64,000 bases of DNA from Brevibacterium linens ATCC 9172 (GTDB lineage Bacteria; Actinomycetota; Actinomycetes; Actinomycetales; Brevibacteriaceae), in NCBI RefSeq assembly GCF_900169165.1, contig NZ_FXYY01000004.1:124001-188000 (forward strand), written 5' to 3'. Each line of letters starts with the position of its first letter. Positions within the stretch are counted from its first letter, which is position 1. A program made the position numbers and the translations under genes. Positions 26,271 to 35,763 of this stretch are shown here, piece by piece. The notes beneath the pieces are model-generated. The model saw only the letters and a list, made by a program, of their open reading frames with translations, searched no databases and had not been told where the DNA came from.

Positions 26271-28721
26271 GTGCCGACTCACTCCAGCCTGCTCTTCCGA
26301 CTTCCCGCATTGAGAATCCTGATGCTGGGTCTGCTGGTCGGGCTCCTGACGGCAGGCCTCGGACTCGGCCCCGCCTCCGCGTCGGCATCAACGGACAGCA
26401 CGGCATCGACCGACGATTCGGCTGCGAACGTCAGCGCATCCTCCGCGCAGGCCGCGGACACCGGCGGGCCTGCGGCCGGGCAGACGGTCGTCTTCGGCAT
26501 TCCGGGCCTGACCATCGATGATATCGATCCCGAGCGCACTCCGAACCTCTACCGCCTGCTCTCCGAGGGTGCGGCCGCGAACCTCAACGTGCGCACGATC
26601 GGCGCGGCCACCTGCCCGGCGTCGGGTTGGCTGTCCTTCGGCGCGGGCGCCCGCGCGCAGGCCGGTCCCTCACCCGCCGCCGAGGATGCCGACCCCGATG
26701 ACTCGGCCAGATGCCCGACGATGATCGCCCCCACCACGGACGGTTCCGTGGACGCCGAGGACGGGGCCGCCTCGGCGAAGGACGCCGCCGACAGTGATGA
26801 AGCTCATGCCGACGAATCCGCTGCGGGAGCGACGACCGCGCGGATCGAGGGCTTCGACGCGGTCACGGAGCCCAACATCGGCTCCGGCTACACCGTCGAC
26901 TACGGAATGCTCGCGCGCACCGTCGCCGGCGCCGGTCAAGCCGTGCCCGCCGGCACCGACGCAGCCGGTGAGGACTCCGCGTACGAACCCTGCGTCGCCG
27001 CCGAAGGCCCCGGCGCCGCCTATGCCACCGCGGACGACGACGGGGTGGTGACGAACTTCACGGAGGACGCGACCGCCACGGACTGCCGCCTCGGCATCGT
27101 CGACCTCGGTGCGATCGGCATCCGCTCCTGGCTGTTCGACCCGATCCCGAACTACTCCTATACGGTTCCGCCGGATTTCGATCGGGACACCCGCGTCGCC
27201 GAAGCCGACCGCCGCCTCGGCGTGCGTCTGCAGGAGATGCGGGAGAACGCGAAGGACGGGGCCGCGGATCCGACGATCATCGTCGCCGGCCTCGGTGACA
27301 GTTCGGGTCTGCCGCAGCTGCGCGCGTTCATCGCCGCGGGCCCCGGCTTCGAACCCGGGTCGCTGTCCTCGGCGACGACCCGCACCCCGGGGCTGCTGCA
27401 GATCACGGATCTGGCACCCGGCATCCTCGATGTCCTCGACGTCGATTCCCCGCGCGCCGTCGGCTTCGATTCCACCCCCACCGATGATGATCCGCAGCAG
27501 CGCATCGACGATCTCGTCGCCGAGGCGCAGAAGTCGACGACGATCCACCAGAATCTCTCGACGTTCTCCATCACCCTCGACATCATCTTCTACGTCCTCT
27601 TCATCGCGTGTGCGGTTCTGCTCAACCGCTCCATCCTCGGTCGCCGAGGCGGCGCCACCCGAGCTGCCCACGTCCACCGCTTCCTCGGCTGGGTGTCCCT
27701 GGCCGTCGCGTCGCTGCCGATGGGGGCGTTCCTCGCCGGGCTCGTCCCCTGGTCGCGGACGGCCGATCCCGGACTCGGCCTGTTCCTCTCGGTCCTCGGC
27801 ACGGCCGCCGTCCTGTTCGTCCTTGCCCTCATTCCGCCGTGGGGGCGGACCTGGCGGGGACGGATCGGGGCCCTGGCCGGGGCGAACCTGCTCATCCTCG
27901 CTGCCGACCTGGCCACCGGGTCCCACCTGCAGGCGAACTCGCTGCTCGGCTACAACCCGATCGTCGGCGGCCGCTACTACGGGCTCGGCAATCAGGGTGC
28001 GGCGATCTTCATCGTCAGCCTCTTCATCTTCCTAGGCGTCGTGGTGTCGTGGCTGCGGGCGCGCGGCCGGCGAAAAGCCGTGATCATCGTGCCGCTCGTC
28101 ATCGGTCTGGCCGCCGTGTTCGTCTCCGGGAACCCGTCCTGGGGTGCGAAATTCGGCGGCACGATCGCCATCCTCGCCGGCCTCATGGTCCTGGTGGCGC
28201 TGCTGACGAAGATCCGACTGACTCTGCTGCGCCTCGCCCTCATCGGTCTGACTTCGCTGGCGATCCTCATCGGCATCGCCTTCCTCGACTGGCTGCGCCC
28301 GGCCGGGGCACGCTCGCACTTCGGCACGTTCTTCGACCAGATCGTCACCGGTGAGGCCCTGCAGGTGATCGGCCGCAAGCTCGGCGCGAACCTCCACATC
28401 ATCCAGATCAACCCGGCCCTGGCGATCGTCACCCCGCTCGCGGTCATCGCGATCCTCATCTTCCTCCGCTACCTCCTTCACTTCCCGCGCGTCCACGCGG
28501 GCAGCCGCACCGGGCGCCTGGTCAACAAGTGGCGGGGTCGGCTCCCCCAGCTCTTCGCCGATTCCGACCTGCACTATGGATTCCTCGCCGCCGCCACCGG
28601 GCTCGGCGTCGGGCTCGTGCTCACCGATTCCGGTGTCGCCGTGCCCTCGACCGGAGCCATGGTGCTGCTGCCCTTCCTGCTGGCGCTCAGTGCTGAACAC
28701 GCCGAGGAGGCCCACCGATGA
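26271..28721 (+). CDS. Multi-spanning membrane protein with secreted phosphatase-like domain, paralogue 1
   Basis: I do not know the function. The 816-residue product has a signal sequence (residues 1-42), an exported domain (about 45-430) and a C-terminal block of about ten membrane helices (from residue 440). The ectodomain starts VVFGIPGLTIDDIDPERTPN and has later IIVAGLGDSS and TRTPGLLQITDLAPGIL, which resembles the alkaline-phosphatase/sulfatase superfamily layout, but the metal ligands are not obvious. The membrane part has YYGLGNQGAAIF, GAKFGGTIAILAG, DWLRPA and TDSGVAVPSTG. Inserts rich in Ala/Asp lie near 140-185. The start is GTG with no ribosome site; GATAGT just upstream may be a -10, giving a leaderless message. 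It overlaps the next, paralogous gene by 4 nt. Confidence 0.75.
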   Translation: MPTHSSLLFRLPALRILMLGLLVGLLTAGLGLGPASASASTDSTASTDDSAANVSASSAQAADTGGPAAGQTVVFGIPGLTIDDIDPERTPNLYRLLSEGAAANLNVRTIGAATCPASGWLSFGAGARAQAGPSPAAEDADPDDSARCPTMIAPTTDGSVDAEDGAASAKDAADSDEAHADESAAGATTARIEGFDAVTEPNIGSGYTVDYGMLARTVAGAGQAVPAGTDAAGEDSAYEPCVAAEGPGAAYATADDDGVVTNFTEDATATDCRLGIVDLGAIGIRSWLFDPIPNYSYTVPPDFDRDTRVAEADRRLGVRLQEMRENAKDGAADPTIIVAGLGDSSGLPQLRAFIAAGPGFEPGSLSSATTRTPGLLQITDLAPGILDVLDVDSPRAVGFDSTPTDDDPQQRIDDLVAEAQKSTTIHQNLSTFSITLDIIFYVLFIACAVLLNRSILGRRGGATRAAHVHRFLGWVSLAVASLPMGAFLAGLVPWSRTADPGLGLFLSVLGTAAVLFVLALIPPWGRTWRGRIGALAGANLLILAADLATGSHLQANSLLGYNPIVGGRYYGLGNQGAAIFIVSLFIFLGVVVSWLRARGRRKAVIIVPLVIGLAAVFVSGNPSWGAKFGGTIAILAGLMVLVALLTKIRLTLLRLALIGLTSLAILIGIAFLDWLRPAGARSHFGTFFDQIVTGEALQVIGRKLGANLHIIQINPALAIVTPLAVIAILIFLRYLLHFPRVHAGSRTGRLVNKWRGRLPQLFADSDLHYGFLAAATGLGVGLVLTDSGVAVPSTGAMVLLPFLLALSAEHAEEAHR

Positions 28722-30934
28722 GCGCCCCCGCGACCTCCCCAGCCACCCGGATTCTCCTCGGGATGCTCGCCATCGCGCTGCTCGTAATCGGCCTGCCCCA
28801 CGCCGGGCAGGCGGCCCCGGCCGCGGGCCCGGCTGCGAGCCCGTCGGCACGGGCCGGCGCACAGGCGGAAGCAGTGTCGGACGACGCGGGCCCGGCTTCG
28901 GGCGAGGGTGAGGGCGGGGCCGCCTCGGCGAAGTCCGGGGTCGTGTCGATCAACGTCTCCGGGTTCCGCTTCGAGGACCTCGACCCGCGCACCACACCGC
29001 ACCTGTGGGTGCTGATGAAGGGCGGGCAGATCGGAACGATCACCCCGCGCAGCGTGCGCTCGACGAGCTGCCCGGTCGACGGCTGGCTGGGGCTCGGATC
29101 GGGACGGCGAGCCGCCGATGAACCCCGCGATCAGTGCCGCGTACCGGCCTCACCGCTCGACGGCTGGGTCGCCGATTGGGACGTCTACGCGCAGGTGGCC
29201 CGCGGTGACAACTACGATGCGTCCCTCGGGGCGCTGGCCGAGGCGGTGCCCGATATCCGCGCCTTCGGCAACGGTGCCGCGATCGCCGCCGCCTCCCCTT
29301 CCGGCCATGTCGAGAACTGGTCGCCCGTCGGGCCCGACCTGGGAACGGACGTGGCGAAATCGGCCTCTGACGGTGAGCTCACCCTCGTCGATCTCGGCAA
29401 CACCGCCGCCGACGGCTACTCTCTGAAGAATCTCGATGCACAGGTCGGGGACATCCTCGAATCGACGGGGTGGATGAGTGCGGATCGGCCGAACCGCCTC
29501 GGCGAGGGAACCGTTCCCGTGGTGTTCTCCTCGATCGCCGACGGCACGCACGAAGGCTCGTCGATGCAGGCGACGATGATGGTCGAACCGGGAGCGCCGG
29601 CGGGGCTGCTCACCTCCTCGTCGACGCGGCAGCCGGGGCTGGTGCAGGTGCCCGACCTGGCACCGACGCTCGTGGCTCTGTCAGGGGCCGAGGAGATGGA
29701 CAATGCGGCCGGGGCACCGATGACCTCGGGAGCGCACGGATCCGATTGGCACTCGCGCTATCAGGCCGTGCTCGACCGCCAGGTGGCGGTGAAGACGCAG
29801 GACGATCTGTCGACCTGGTTCTTCCCCGTCGTTGCCACGCTCATGGTCGGGCTGCTGGCATTGGCGTGGTTCATGCGCAAGAACCACCGGGAGCTCGTCC
29901 ATTCCGGGGCGTACCGCCTCGGTGTCGTGTTCGCGGCGATGCCGATCTCGACGTATCTGGTCAACACCGTGCCGTGGGAGCGGGCGACGAATCCGGACAT
30001 CGCGATGCTCGGTGCTCTGGCGGGGTGGTCGCTGCTGCTCGGCGTGCTGGCCCTGCTCGGCCCCTGGCGGCGGCACACGTTCGGGCCGGTGCTCTTCGTG
30101 TCCACCGTGACCGTCGCCGTGCTCGCCTACGACGTCCTCACCGGGTCCCAGCTGCAGATGTCGACGCTGCTGGGCGAGCCGCTGCTCATCGCCTCCCGGT
30201 TCTACGGGATCGGGAACTCGGCGCTGGCGCTGTACTGCTGTGCGCTGCTGCTGGCGGTCGCAGGCTTCGCGTCCCTGGTGTCGAAGCCGCTGCACCGTGT
30301 TCTCATCGTCACTGTGCCCGTCCTCGTCTCGTGCGTCATCTTGGCCGCTCCGGGGTTGGGGACGAAGTTCGGGTCCGTGCCGACGCTCATCATCGGGGTG
30401 GCCTACCTCGTGCTGGCTGCGGCGAGCATCCGGTTCTCACTCAAACGGCTGGGGCTGACGGTGGGCATCGCCGGTTTCGTCATGCTCGCCGTGCTGTTCC
30501 TCGACTGGCTGCGACCGGCCGATCAGCGCACGCACTTCGGACGGTTCTTCGATTCGATCATCAGCGGGCAGGCGCTCAGCGTGCTGGCTCGCAAGATCGG
30601 GATGAACATCGACATCCTCACCCAGTCGTGGATGACTCTGGTGCTCCCGCTCATCATCATCGGCGTGTTCTGGATGGCACTGGATCCGCAGCGTTTCCGG
30701 CTGCGGGGACTCCAAGACACCTACCGGCGGGTTCCGCTGTTGAGAGCTGCGATGATCAGCTCGGCGATCCTGCTGGGCGTCGGCACCCTCATCAACGACT
30801 CGGGCATCGTGGTCCCGGCAGTCGGCATCCTCTTCCTCGTCCCGGTGCTCACTCACCTCGAGACTTTCCGCGCCGGCCGCCCACCGGTCCCGGCGGCCGG
30901 TGACGCCTCCGGTGACGCAACGCAGCACTCCTGA
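28718..30934 (+). CDS. Multi-spanning membrane protein with secreted phosphatase-like domain, paralogue 2
   Basis: Function unknown. It mirrors its neighbour over the whole length (738 residues): signal peptide (1-42), ectodomain opening VVSINVSGFRFEDLDPRTTP, then TRQPGLVQVPDLAPTLVAL near 305, and about ten C-terminal helices with RFYGIGNSALALY, GTKFGSVPTLIIG, DWLRPADQRTHFGRFFDS and NDSGIVVPAVG. These matched motifs show tandem duplication followed by divergence. The 4-nt ATGA overlap suggests that both are made together, perhaps as a heteromer. Likely place of action is the outer face of the cytoplasmic membrane, possibly on a lipid-linked or cell-wall polymer; this is inference from the superfamily resemblance only. 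Confidence 0.75.
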   Translation: MSAPATSPATRILLGMLAIALLVIGLPHAGQAAPAAGPAASPSARAGAQAEAVSDDAGPASGEGEGGAASAKSGVVSINVSGFRFEDLDPRTTPHLWVLMKGGQIGTITPRSVRSTSCPVDGWLGLGSGRRAADEPRDQCRVPASPLDGWVADWDVYAQVARGDNYDASLGALAEAVPDIRAFGNGAAIAAASPSGHVENWSPVGPDLGTDVAKSASDGELTLVDLGNTAADGYSLKNLDAQVGDILESTGWMSADRPNRLGEGTVPVVFSSIADGTHEGSSMQATMMVEPGAPAGLLTSSSTRQPGLVQVPDLAPTLVALSGAEEMDNAAGAPMTSGAHGSDWHSRYQAVLDRQVAVKTQDDLSTWFFPVVATLMVGLLALAWFMRKNHRELVHSGAYRLGVVFAAMPISTYLVNTVPWERATNPDIAMLGALAGWSLLLGVLALLGPWRRHTFGPVLFVSTVTVAVLAYDVLTGSQLQMSTLLGEPLLIASRFYGIGNSALALYCCALLLAVAGFASLVSKPLHRVLIVTVPVLVSCVILAAPGLGTKFGSVPTLIIGVAYLVLAAASIRFSLKRLGLTVGIAGFVMLAVLFLDWLRPADQRTHFGRFFDSIISGQALSVLARKIGMNIDILTQSWMTLVLPLIIIGVFWMALDPQRFRLRGLQDTYRRVPLLRAAMISSAILLGVGTLINDSGIVVPAVGILFLVPVLTHLETFRAGRPPVPAAGDASGDATQHS

Positions 30935-31127
30935 CTCTGCGAGCATCACGCACCGGCAGCGTCAGCAGCCGCACTTCCTCGCAAACCACCCCCGCAGCGA
31001 CACAACGCCCCTGTGCAGCGGCGCTTATTGCAAGCAGCGCGCGGGTGCGGCACTACCGGTGAGGGATACCCCGCGAAGACGACTCTCCGATCGAAAAGCG
31101 TCTGCGGACGACGGCAGGGCCGACGAC

Positions 31128-31162
31128 GGCGGGGCCGGAGAGAAGAACTCTCCGACCCCGCC
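31128..31162. terminator. Strong hairpin between convergent genes
   Basis: A 15-bp stem, arms at 31128-31142 and 31148-31162 with one G:T-type mismatch and loop AAGAA, lies 51 bp beyond the nucleotidase stop and about 190 bp beyond the membrane protein stop. GC-rich without a T-run; can act in both directions. Confidence 0.7.
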
Positions 31163-31212
31163 CGTCTCGGCGATGGTCTCGCCTGAGTGTCAGGTGCTTC
31201 TGAGCAGCCGAC

Positions 31213-33879
31213 TCAGCTCTGGAGGCTGAGCTTGCGACGGCGGACGATCGTGACCGCAGTGGTGCCGGCGACGATGAGCGCCAAGGCCGCGGCGACGATG
31301 TTGACGGTCTCGAAGCCGGTGCGCGGCAGGTCCCCGCCGTCCTTCGAACCGTTCGCATCGGCGCCCGAACCATCAGCCGCACCGCCGTCGGCCGAGGCGT
31401 TCGCGCCGTCGGCTCCGCTGCCGGCATTCGACGAACCGTTATCGGATCCATCGGCCGCGCTGTCTCCGCCGTCAGCGTTGCCGCCGGCCGCGCTGTCTCC
31501 GCCGTCAGCGTTGCCGCCGGCCGCGCTGTCTCCGCCGTCAGCGGCACCGCCGTCGGCATTGCCGCCGTCGGCCGAACCGTCGTCGCCGGCCGAGGCGTCC
31601 GCGTCGTCACCGACGGCAGCGGTGGCTTCGAACTCGTGAGCCAGCGGCAGCGGGTTGTCATCCCACCACGGACCCTCGGCGTTCGCCTGCACGCTGACCG
31701 TGACGGTCACTTCGCCGGACGCATCGTCCGGCGCGGTCACGGTCACCGGAGTCTCGGACTCCCCCGCCGGAATCGAGTCGAGCGTGATCGTCGTGGCAGC
31801 CGCCTCGGCGCTGACCTCAGAGGACGCGCTCTTGGCAGCCTTCGCGGAAGCCGACTGGGCTCCGGACTGCTGGGCCACCTCGGCGGTGTATCCCTCCGGC
31901 AGATCGACGGTGACGTCGATGGGGCCGGCGACCTCGGACTTCGCATTCGTCTTGAGCGCGAACTCAGCGCTCTCACCGGGCTTGATGGATGTCGGACCGG
32001 TCAGCTCCGCGATGAGGTCGCCGCTGTCGATGACGTCCTTGGCCGCATCGGCCTGGCGCTCGTTCTTGTCCGGGGTGACGTCCTCGCCCTCGGCCTGGTG
32101 CTTGTTGAAGTAGTTCTCCCAGACCTCGAAGTCGGTCAGCCCCGACTGTTCGAAGTCGCCCTTGGCGAAGGAGAAGAAGTTGTCACCGCCGGTGGCGAGG
32201 AAGCTCAGCGTCGCGACCCGATAGTCCTTGTCCGGGTCGAGGTCCTTGCCATCGACCTTGACGGATTTCACGTGCTCGCCCTTGTCGGCGTCCGTGTCGT
32301 AGACGACGTCCAGGTCGTCGGAGATGCCCAGGTGCAGGAACGGGCGGGACGCGTCGTCGGGCTGCCACTGCTCCTCGAAGAGGCCGATGACGTCCGCCCC
32401 CTTCATCGTCACCACCCCGTGGTCGTTGGCGAAGGGAAGCACGCTGTTGAGCTCGGCGACGGTGACTTCGCACTCGTCCTCGGTGTTGTAGATGTCATCG
32501 CAGAGCAGGTCGGTGCGCAGTCCGCCCGGGTTGGTGATCCCGAAATCGGCTTCCTCGAGCTGGGTCTCCTCGACGCCTTCCTTGAGTGCATCCGCGACGA
32601 GGTTGCCGAGCGTGGACTCGGCACCGCGGTCCTCCTCGCCGTCCGTCTTCGCGCGGGTGATGTCCTCGCTGATCGAGCCGGTGACCTCGGAGCCGAGCTC
32701 CTTGGCCTTGTCCTCTGCGTCGTCGACGATGGCGGCGACCTTGTCGACGACCTCGGAGTCGAAGCTCTTGTCTTCGGTCTCGATGAGATTGATGCCGCCT
32801 GCCTGCCAGTCGCCGTTGCCGTCGGCGCGCATGGTCACCTGCCCGACGTATTCGCCGTAGCTGCCGGCTTCGATGACGGGACGGGTTCGGTCGGACTCTC
32901 CCGGCACGGGCGCTTCGAAGGCATACGGCATGTGGGTGTGGCCGGTGAACATGGCGTCGACCGAGGCGTCGGCCTCTGTCACGAGCTTCTTGAACTCGGC
33001 GTTCGACGCCTCCGCGTCCTCGAGGCTCTCAGCCGATGAGGCGCCGAGGTGGGCCTCGACGACTGTCATATCCGGCTTTTCGTCGTCGGGCAGGTTCTCG
33101 AGATCGTCAGCGACGCGGTTGACTGCGTCCGTAGGATCGCCGAAATCGAGGTCGGCGATGCCGTCCGGTGAGACGAGCGAGGTCGTGTCCTTGGTGACGA
33201 CGCCGATGACGGCGATCTCGACCCCCGCCACGTCGACGATGGAGTACTCGTCGAGACCGTCGACGACGTTCTGGGTTCCTTTGTCGTAGACGTTGGCTGC
33301 CGAGTACGGGAAATCGGCTTCGTCGCTCACGCGGCCTGTCAGGTCGTCGAGGCCTTTGTCGAATTCGTGGTTGCCGACAGCCGAGGCGTCGAGTCCCATG
33401 GCGCCCAGGACCTCGAGGGTGGGGGTGTCGTTCTGCGACGAGGAAGTGTAGGTCGAGGCGCCGATGTTGTCACCGGTCGACAGCAGCGCGGTGCCCGCAT
33501 TGTCGCCGCCGGTGCCGAACTGCGCGCGTTCGTCTTCGACCACCGAGGCGACTTGAGTGCCTGCCTCGGAGATGCGCCCATGGAAGTCGGTGATGTTGAG
33601 CAGCTGGACCGCGGTGCCCTCGGGCGCCGACTGCGCAGCGCTGCCGGAGTCCTGCTCATCGCCGGCGGCATCCTCCGCTGTCTCGGACTTGCCGGTGGAT
33701 GATTCGCTCGATGACTGCTCGGGGTCAGCGGGCGCCGATTCGCTCGGCGTCGTAACGCTGCCTGCGGCGGAGTTTCCGTCTCCCAGAGAGGGGGCCGCAA
33801 CGGCCGGTGCGAGGCCGGGCAGGGTCAGCATCGACACTGCAGCGCCGGCACCCAGCACTTTGGTCACAAGTTTCGACAT
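31213..33879 (-). CDS. Cell-wall-anchored 5'-nucleotidase / UDP-sugar hydrolase
   Basis: Secreted calcineurin-type phosphoesterase that releases phosphate from nucleotides or UDP-sugars outside the cell. Signal peptide (residues 1-28), then metallophosphatase motifs NITDFHGRI (about 95), STGDNIGAS (130), GNHEFDKG (165) and GHTHMPYAF (315); the 5'-nucleotidase C-terminal domain follows with NPGGLRTDLL near 450. After about residue 640 comes an Ala/Ser/Gly stalk including three 11-residue repeats, and the end has LPRTG, a hydrophobic helix and a RRRK tail, the sortase signal. Length of 888 is long because of the stalk. No sortase gene is in the window. Confidence 0.92.
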   Translation of the reverse strand: MSKLVTKVLGAGAAVSMLTLPGLAPAVAAPSLGDGNSAAGSVTTPSESAPADPEQSSSESSTGKSETAEDAAGDEQDSGSAAQSAPEGTAVQLLNITDFHGRISEAGTQVASVVEDERAQFGTGGDNAGTALLSTGDNIGASTYTSSSQNDTPTLEVLGAMGLDASAVGNHEFDKGLDDLTGRVSDEADFPYSAANVYDKGTQNVVDGLDEYSIVDVAGVEIAVIGVVTKDTTSLVSPDGIADLDFGDPTDAVNRVADDLENLPDDEKPDMTVVEAHLGASSAESLEDAEASNAEFKKLVTEADASVDAMFTGHTHMPYAFEAPVPGESDRTRPVIEAGSYGEYVGQVTMRADGNGDWQAGGINLIETEDKSFDSEVVDKVAAIVDDAEDKAKELGSEVTGSISEDITRAKTDGEEDRGAESTLGNLVADALKEGVEETQLEEADFGITNPGGLRTDLLCDDIYNTEDECEVTVAELNSVLPFANDHGVVTMKGADVIGLFEEQWQPDDASRPFLHLGISDDLDVVYDTDADKGEHVKSVKVDGKDLDPDKDYRVATLSFLATGGDNFFSFAKGDFEQSGLTDFEVWENYFNKHQAEGEDVTPDKNERQADAAKDVIDSGDLIAELTGPTSIKPGESAEFALKTNAKSEVAGPIDVTVDLPEGYTAEVAQQSGAQSASAKAAKSASSEVSAEAAATTITLDSIPAGESETPVTVTAPDDASGEVTVTVSVQANAEGPWWDDNPLPLAHEFEATAAVGDDADASAGDDGSADGGNADGGAADGGDSAAGGNADGGDSAAGGNADGGDSAADGSDNGSSNAGSGADGANASADGGAADGSGADANGSKDGGDLPRTGFETVNIVAAALALIVAGTTAVTIVRRRKLSLQS
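31453..31551. repeat. 33-bp tandem repeat in the nucleotidase stalk
   Basis: Three consecutive copies (31453-31485, 31486-31518, 31519-31551) nearly identical in sequence encode an 11-residue Gly/Asn/Ala/Asp/Ser unit of the wall-spanning region. Confidence 0.92.
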
Positions 33880-33959
33880 AGATTCGGTTCCTTCGATCGT
33901 TCAGTGAGGCGCACATCAACCGTGCTGGTGGGGATGAAGACAGGTTCCATCCTGCAGTG

Positions 33960-34050
33960 CCAATGCGAACTGAAAGTTACTTACATGTGAATCTACACAG
34001 GATTCTCACACCTGGAAAGAGGAATTCTCACATAATCGAGAATTGCGCGA
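33960..34050. promoter_or_regulatory. AT-rich leader upstream of the nucleotidase gene
   Basis: In the 219-bp gap between the nucleotidase start and the truA stop the GC content drops clearly. It holds an inverted repeat AATTCTC (34023-34029) / GAGAATT (34038-34044) and a direct repeat ATTCTCACA (34000s and 34020s). Probably the nucleotidase promoter and an operator, perhaps for phosphate control; no PHO box is recognisable by eye. Confidence 0.4.
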
Positions 34051-34098
34051 TAAAAGGCGTCTTGATGCTTCGGCCGACGCCCACGGCGAACCGTCGGC

Positions 34099-34953
34099 TC
34101 ATTCCTCGTCGCGGCGGGCCATCGTCTGGGCGTTCCGAGCCGCGTAGCCCTCGGGTGCCGGGTAGCCGACCTCCGTGAGGACGAGCCCTTCGGCAGGCGT
34201 GACGAACATGGGCACATCCGGGGTCAGCCCGGCGTCCGCCTCGGCGATGAGCTCGGCGGGGCGGGTGACGTCCCAGCTGCCCGAACCGACCTTGATGAGC
34301 CCACCGACCAGGGCTCGGACCATGTGGTGGCAGAAGGCGTCGGCGCGCAGATCGATGGTGATCACAGCGTCCTGGTCACGCTCGACTCGCAGCTCATGGA
34401 GCGTGCGGATCGTCGTCGCTCCCTCGCGGGGTTTGCAGAACGGCAGGAAATCGTGGAGTCCCTGGACCTCGCTCGCGGCCTCGGCCATGGCTTCGGCGTC
34501 GAGCTCGCCCTTGTGGCGTGGCGTCACCGGGGTCAGCAGCGGGTCGATGAAGGACCGGCGGTCGGCCAATCGGTACCGATAGGACCGCCACAGCGCGGAG
34601 AACCGGGCGTCGAAGTCCTCGGGCACCTCGGTCACCGCGTGGACGACGATGTCGTGGAACTCACCGGCGGTCAGCACTCCGCGAAGGCGGGACAGGAGGG
34701 CCGCCTCGGCGGGTCGATTCGACTGGCCGATGAGCTTGCCGATCGCCTCATCGCCGAGATCGATGTGGACGACTTGGCGGCGGGCGTGGACGCCGGCGTC
34801 GGTGCGGCCGGCGACGACGGTGGCCACCTCGGTGCCGGCGATCCGCTCGAGTCCGGATTCGACGGCGGCCTGGACCGTGCGCAGCCCCGGCTGCTTGGCC
34901 CACCCGTGGAAATCCGTGCCGCGGTAGCCCAGATCGAGGCGGAAGCGGGTCAT
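34099..34953 (-). CDS. truA: tRNA pseudouridine(38-40) synthase TruA
   Basis: Isomerises uridines 38-40 of the tRNA anticodon arm. Catalytic aspartate is in VAGRTDAGVHARRQ (about residues 46-59), and the start RFRLDLGYRGTDFHGW is the family hallmark. SYRYRL, FCHHMVRALVGG (about 203-214) and the final EGLVL segment are in place. 284 residues is normal. The ATG overlaps the stop of the LemA-like gene by 4 nt. Confidence 0.96.
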   Translation of the reverse strand: MTRFRLDLGYRGTDFHGWAKQPGLRTVQAAVESGLERIAGTEVATVVAGRTDAGVHARRQVVHIDLGDEAIGKLIGQSNRPAEAALLSRLRGVLTAGEFHDIVVHAVTEVPEDFDARFSALWRSYRYRLADRRSFIDPLLTPVTPRHKGELDAEAMAEAASEVQGLHDFLPFCKPREGATTIRTLHELRVERDQDAVITIDLRADAFCHHMVRALVGGLIKVGSGSWDVTRPAELIAEADAGLTPDVPMFVTPAEGLVLTEVGYPAPEGYAARNAQTMARRDEE

Positions 34954-35570
34954 GGAGTCATCCTCGCCGAGGCGGGGCCCGCCAAGCCGGGCCCGCCGTC
35001 GTCATCGATCGCTTCGGTGAACGGGGCGCGGGGCTTGAAGACCCCGCCGAAGAGACGGGAGACCAGTCGCTCCCGCTGTCGGTGATAGCGGTCGACGTTC
35101 GTATTGTAGAAGCGGGAGCCTGCGAGGATCCGTTCGGTGAGCACCTGCAGCTGACCGTGCAGCAGCTGGATCGTCGTGTCGACCTCGTCGTTGACCGCTG
35201 CCTGCTGGGACCGGGCAGAGTCCGAGGTCAGGGACCTCTCCGGCAGCGTCGCGGGGATGAGGGCGGCGTCGTCGACGGCGGCGGTCAGGGCGTTCTCGGC
35301 CGCGGCTCCACGGTGGTCGAAGGGAGCCCGTTCGGCGGAGGCGAGCGCGAGTTCGAGCCGGGACAGGTCGTGCCCGGCGATCTGCTGGAGCGTGCCGATA
35401 TAGGCGGGTACGAGAGCGTGGCGGGCGCGGATCTCACCGATGAGCTGGCGTCTGGCCTCGTCGCACAGCGACCGGGCCATGGACAGCTGATTGAAGCGCA
35501 GGACGATGAGGACGACGAAGAGGACGATGAGGGCGGCGAGTACACAACCGCCGACGATGAACCAGACCAT
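34950..35570 (-). CDS. LemA-like membrane protein
   Basis: A single N-terminal membrane helix (residues 3-27) is followed by a helical region with the LemA pattern, FNQLSMARSLCDEARRQL and ARHALVPAYIGTLQ (about 28-65) and a late SRFYNTNVDRYHRQRERL stretch (about 150-167). LemA proteins form a helical bundle on the membrane; their role is not established. The last 30 residues are Gly/Pro/Ala-rich. Good GAGGAG site upstream; overlaps truA by 4 nt. Confidence 0.8.
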   Translation of the reverse strand: MVWFIVGGCVLAALIVLFVVLIVLRFNQLSMARSLCDEARRQLIGEIRARHALVPAYIGTLQQIAGHDLSRLELALASAERAPFDHRGAAAENALTAAVDDAALIPATLPERSLTSDSARSQQAAVNDEVDTTIQLLHGQLQVLTERILAGSRFYNTNVDRYHRQRERLVSRLFGGVFKPRAPFTEAIDDDGGPGLAGPASARMTP

Positions 35571-35763
35571 GGCCGATCTCCTCGTTCCCTGTGCTGCGCG
35601 AGCTTTTCCGACACCTCAGTTTACGCGGGGTTCAGACTCGTCGCGAACAGGCCACCACCCGGACACCGGGGCGTCTGTGCGCTGGACCGATTTCGGCCAG
35701 ATGTCGCCGACCGGTCGCCTTCGGGTCACGCATTCGTCATCCGGCGGGCCTTAGCTGGGAATC

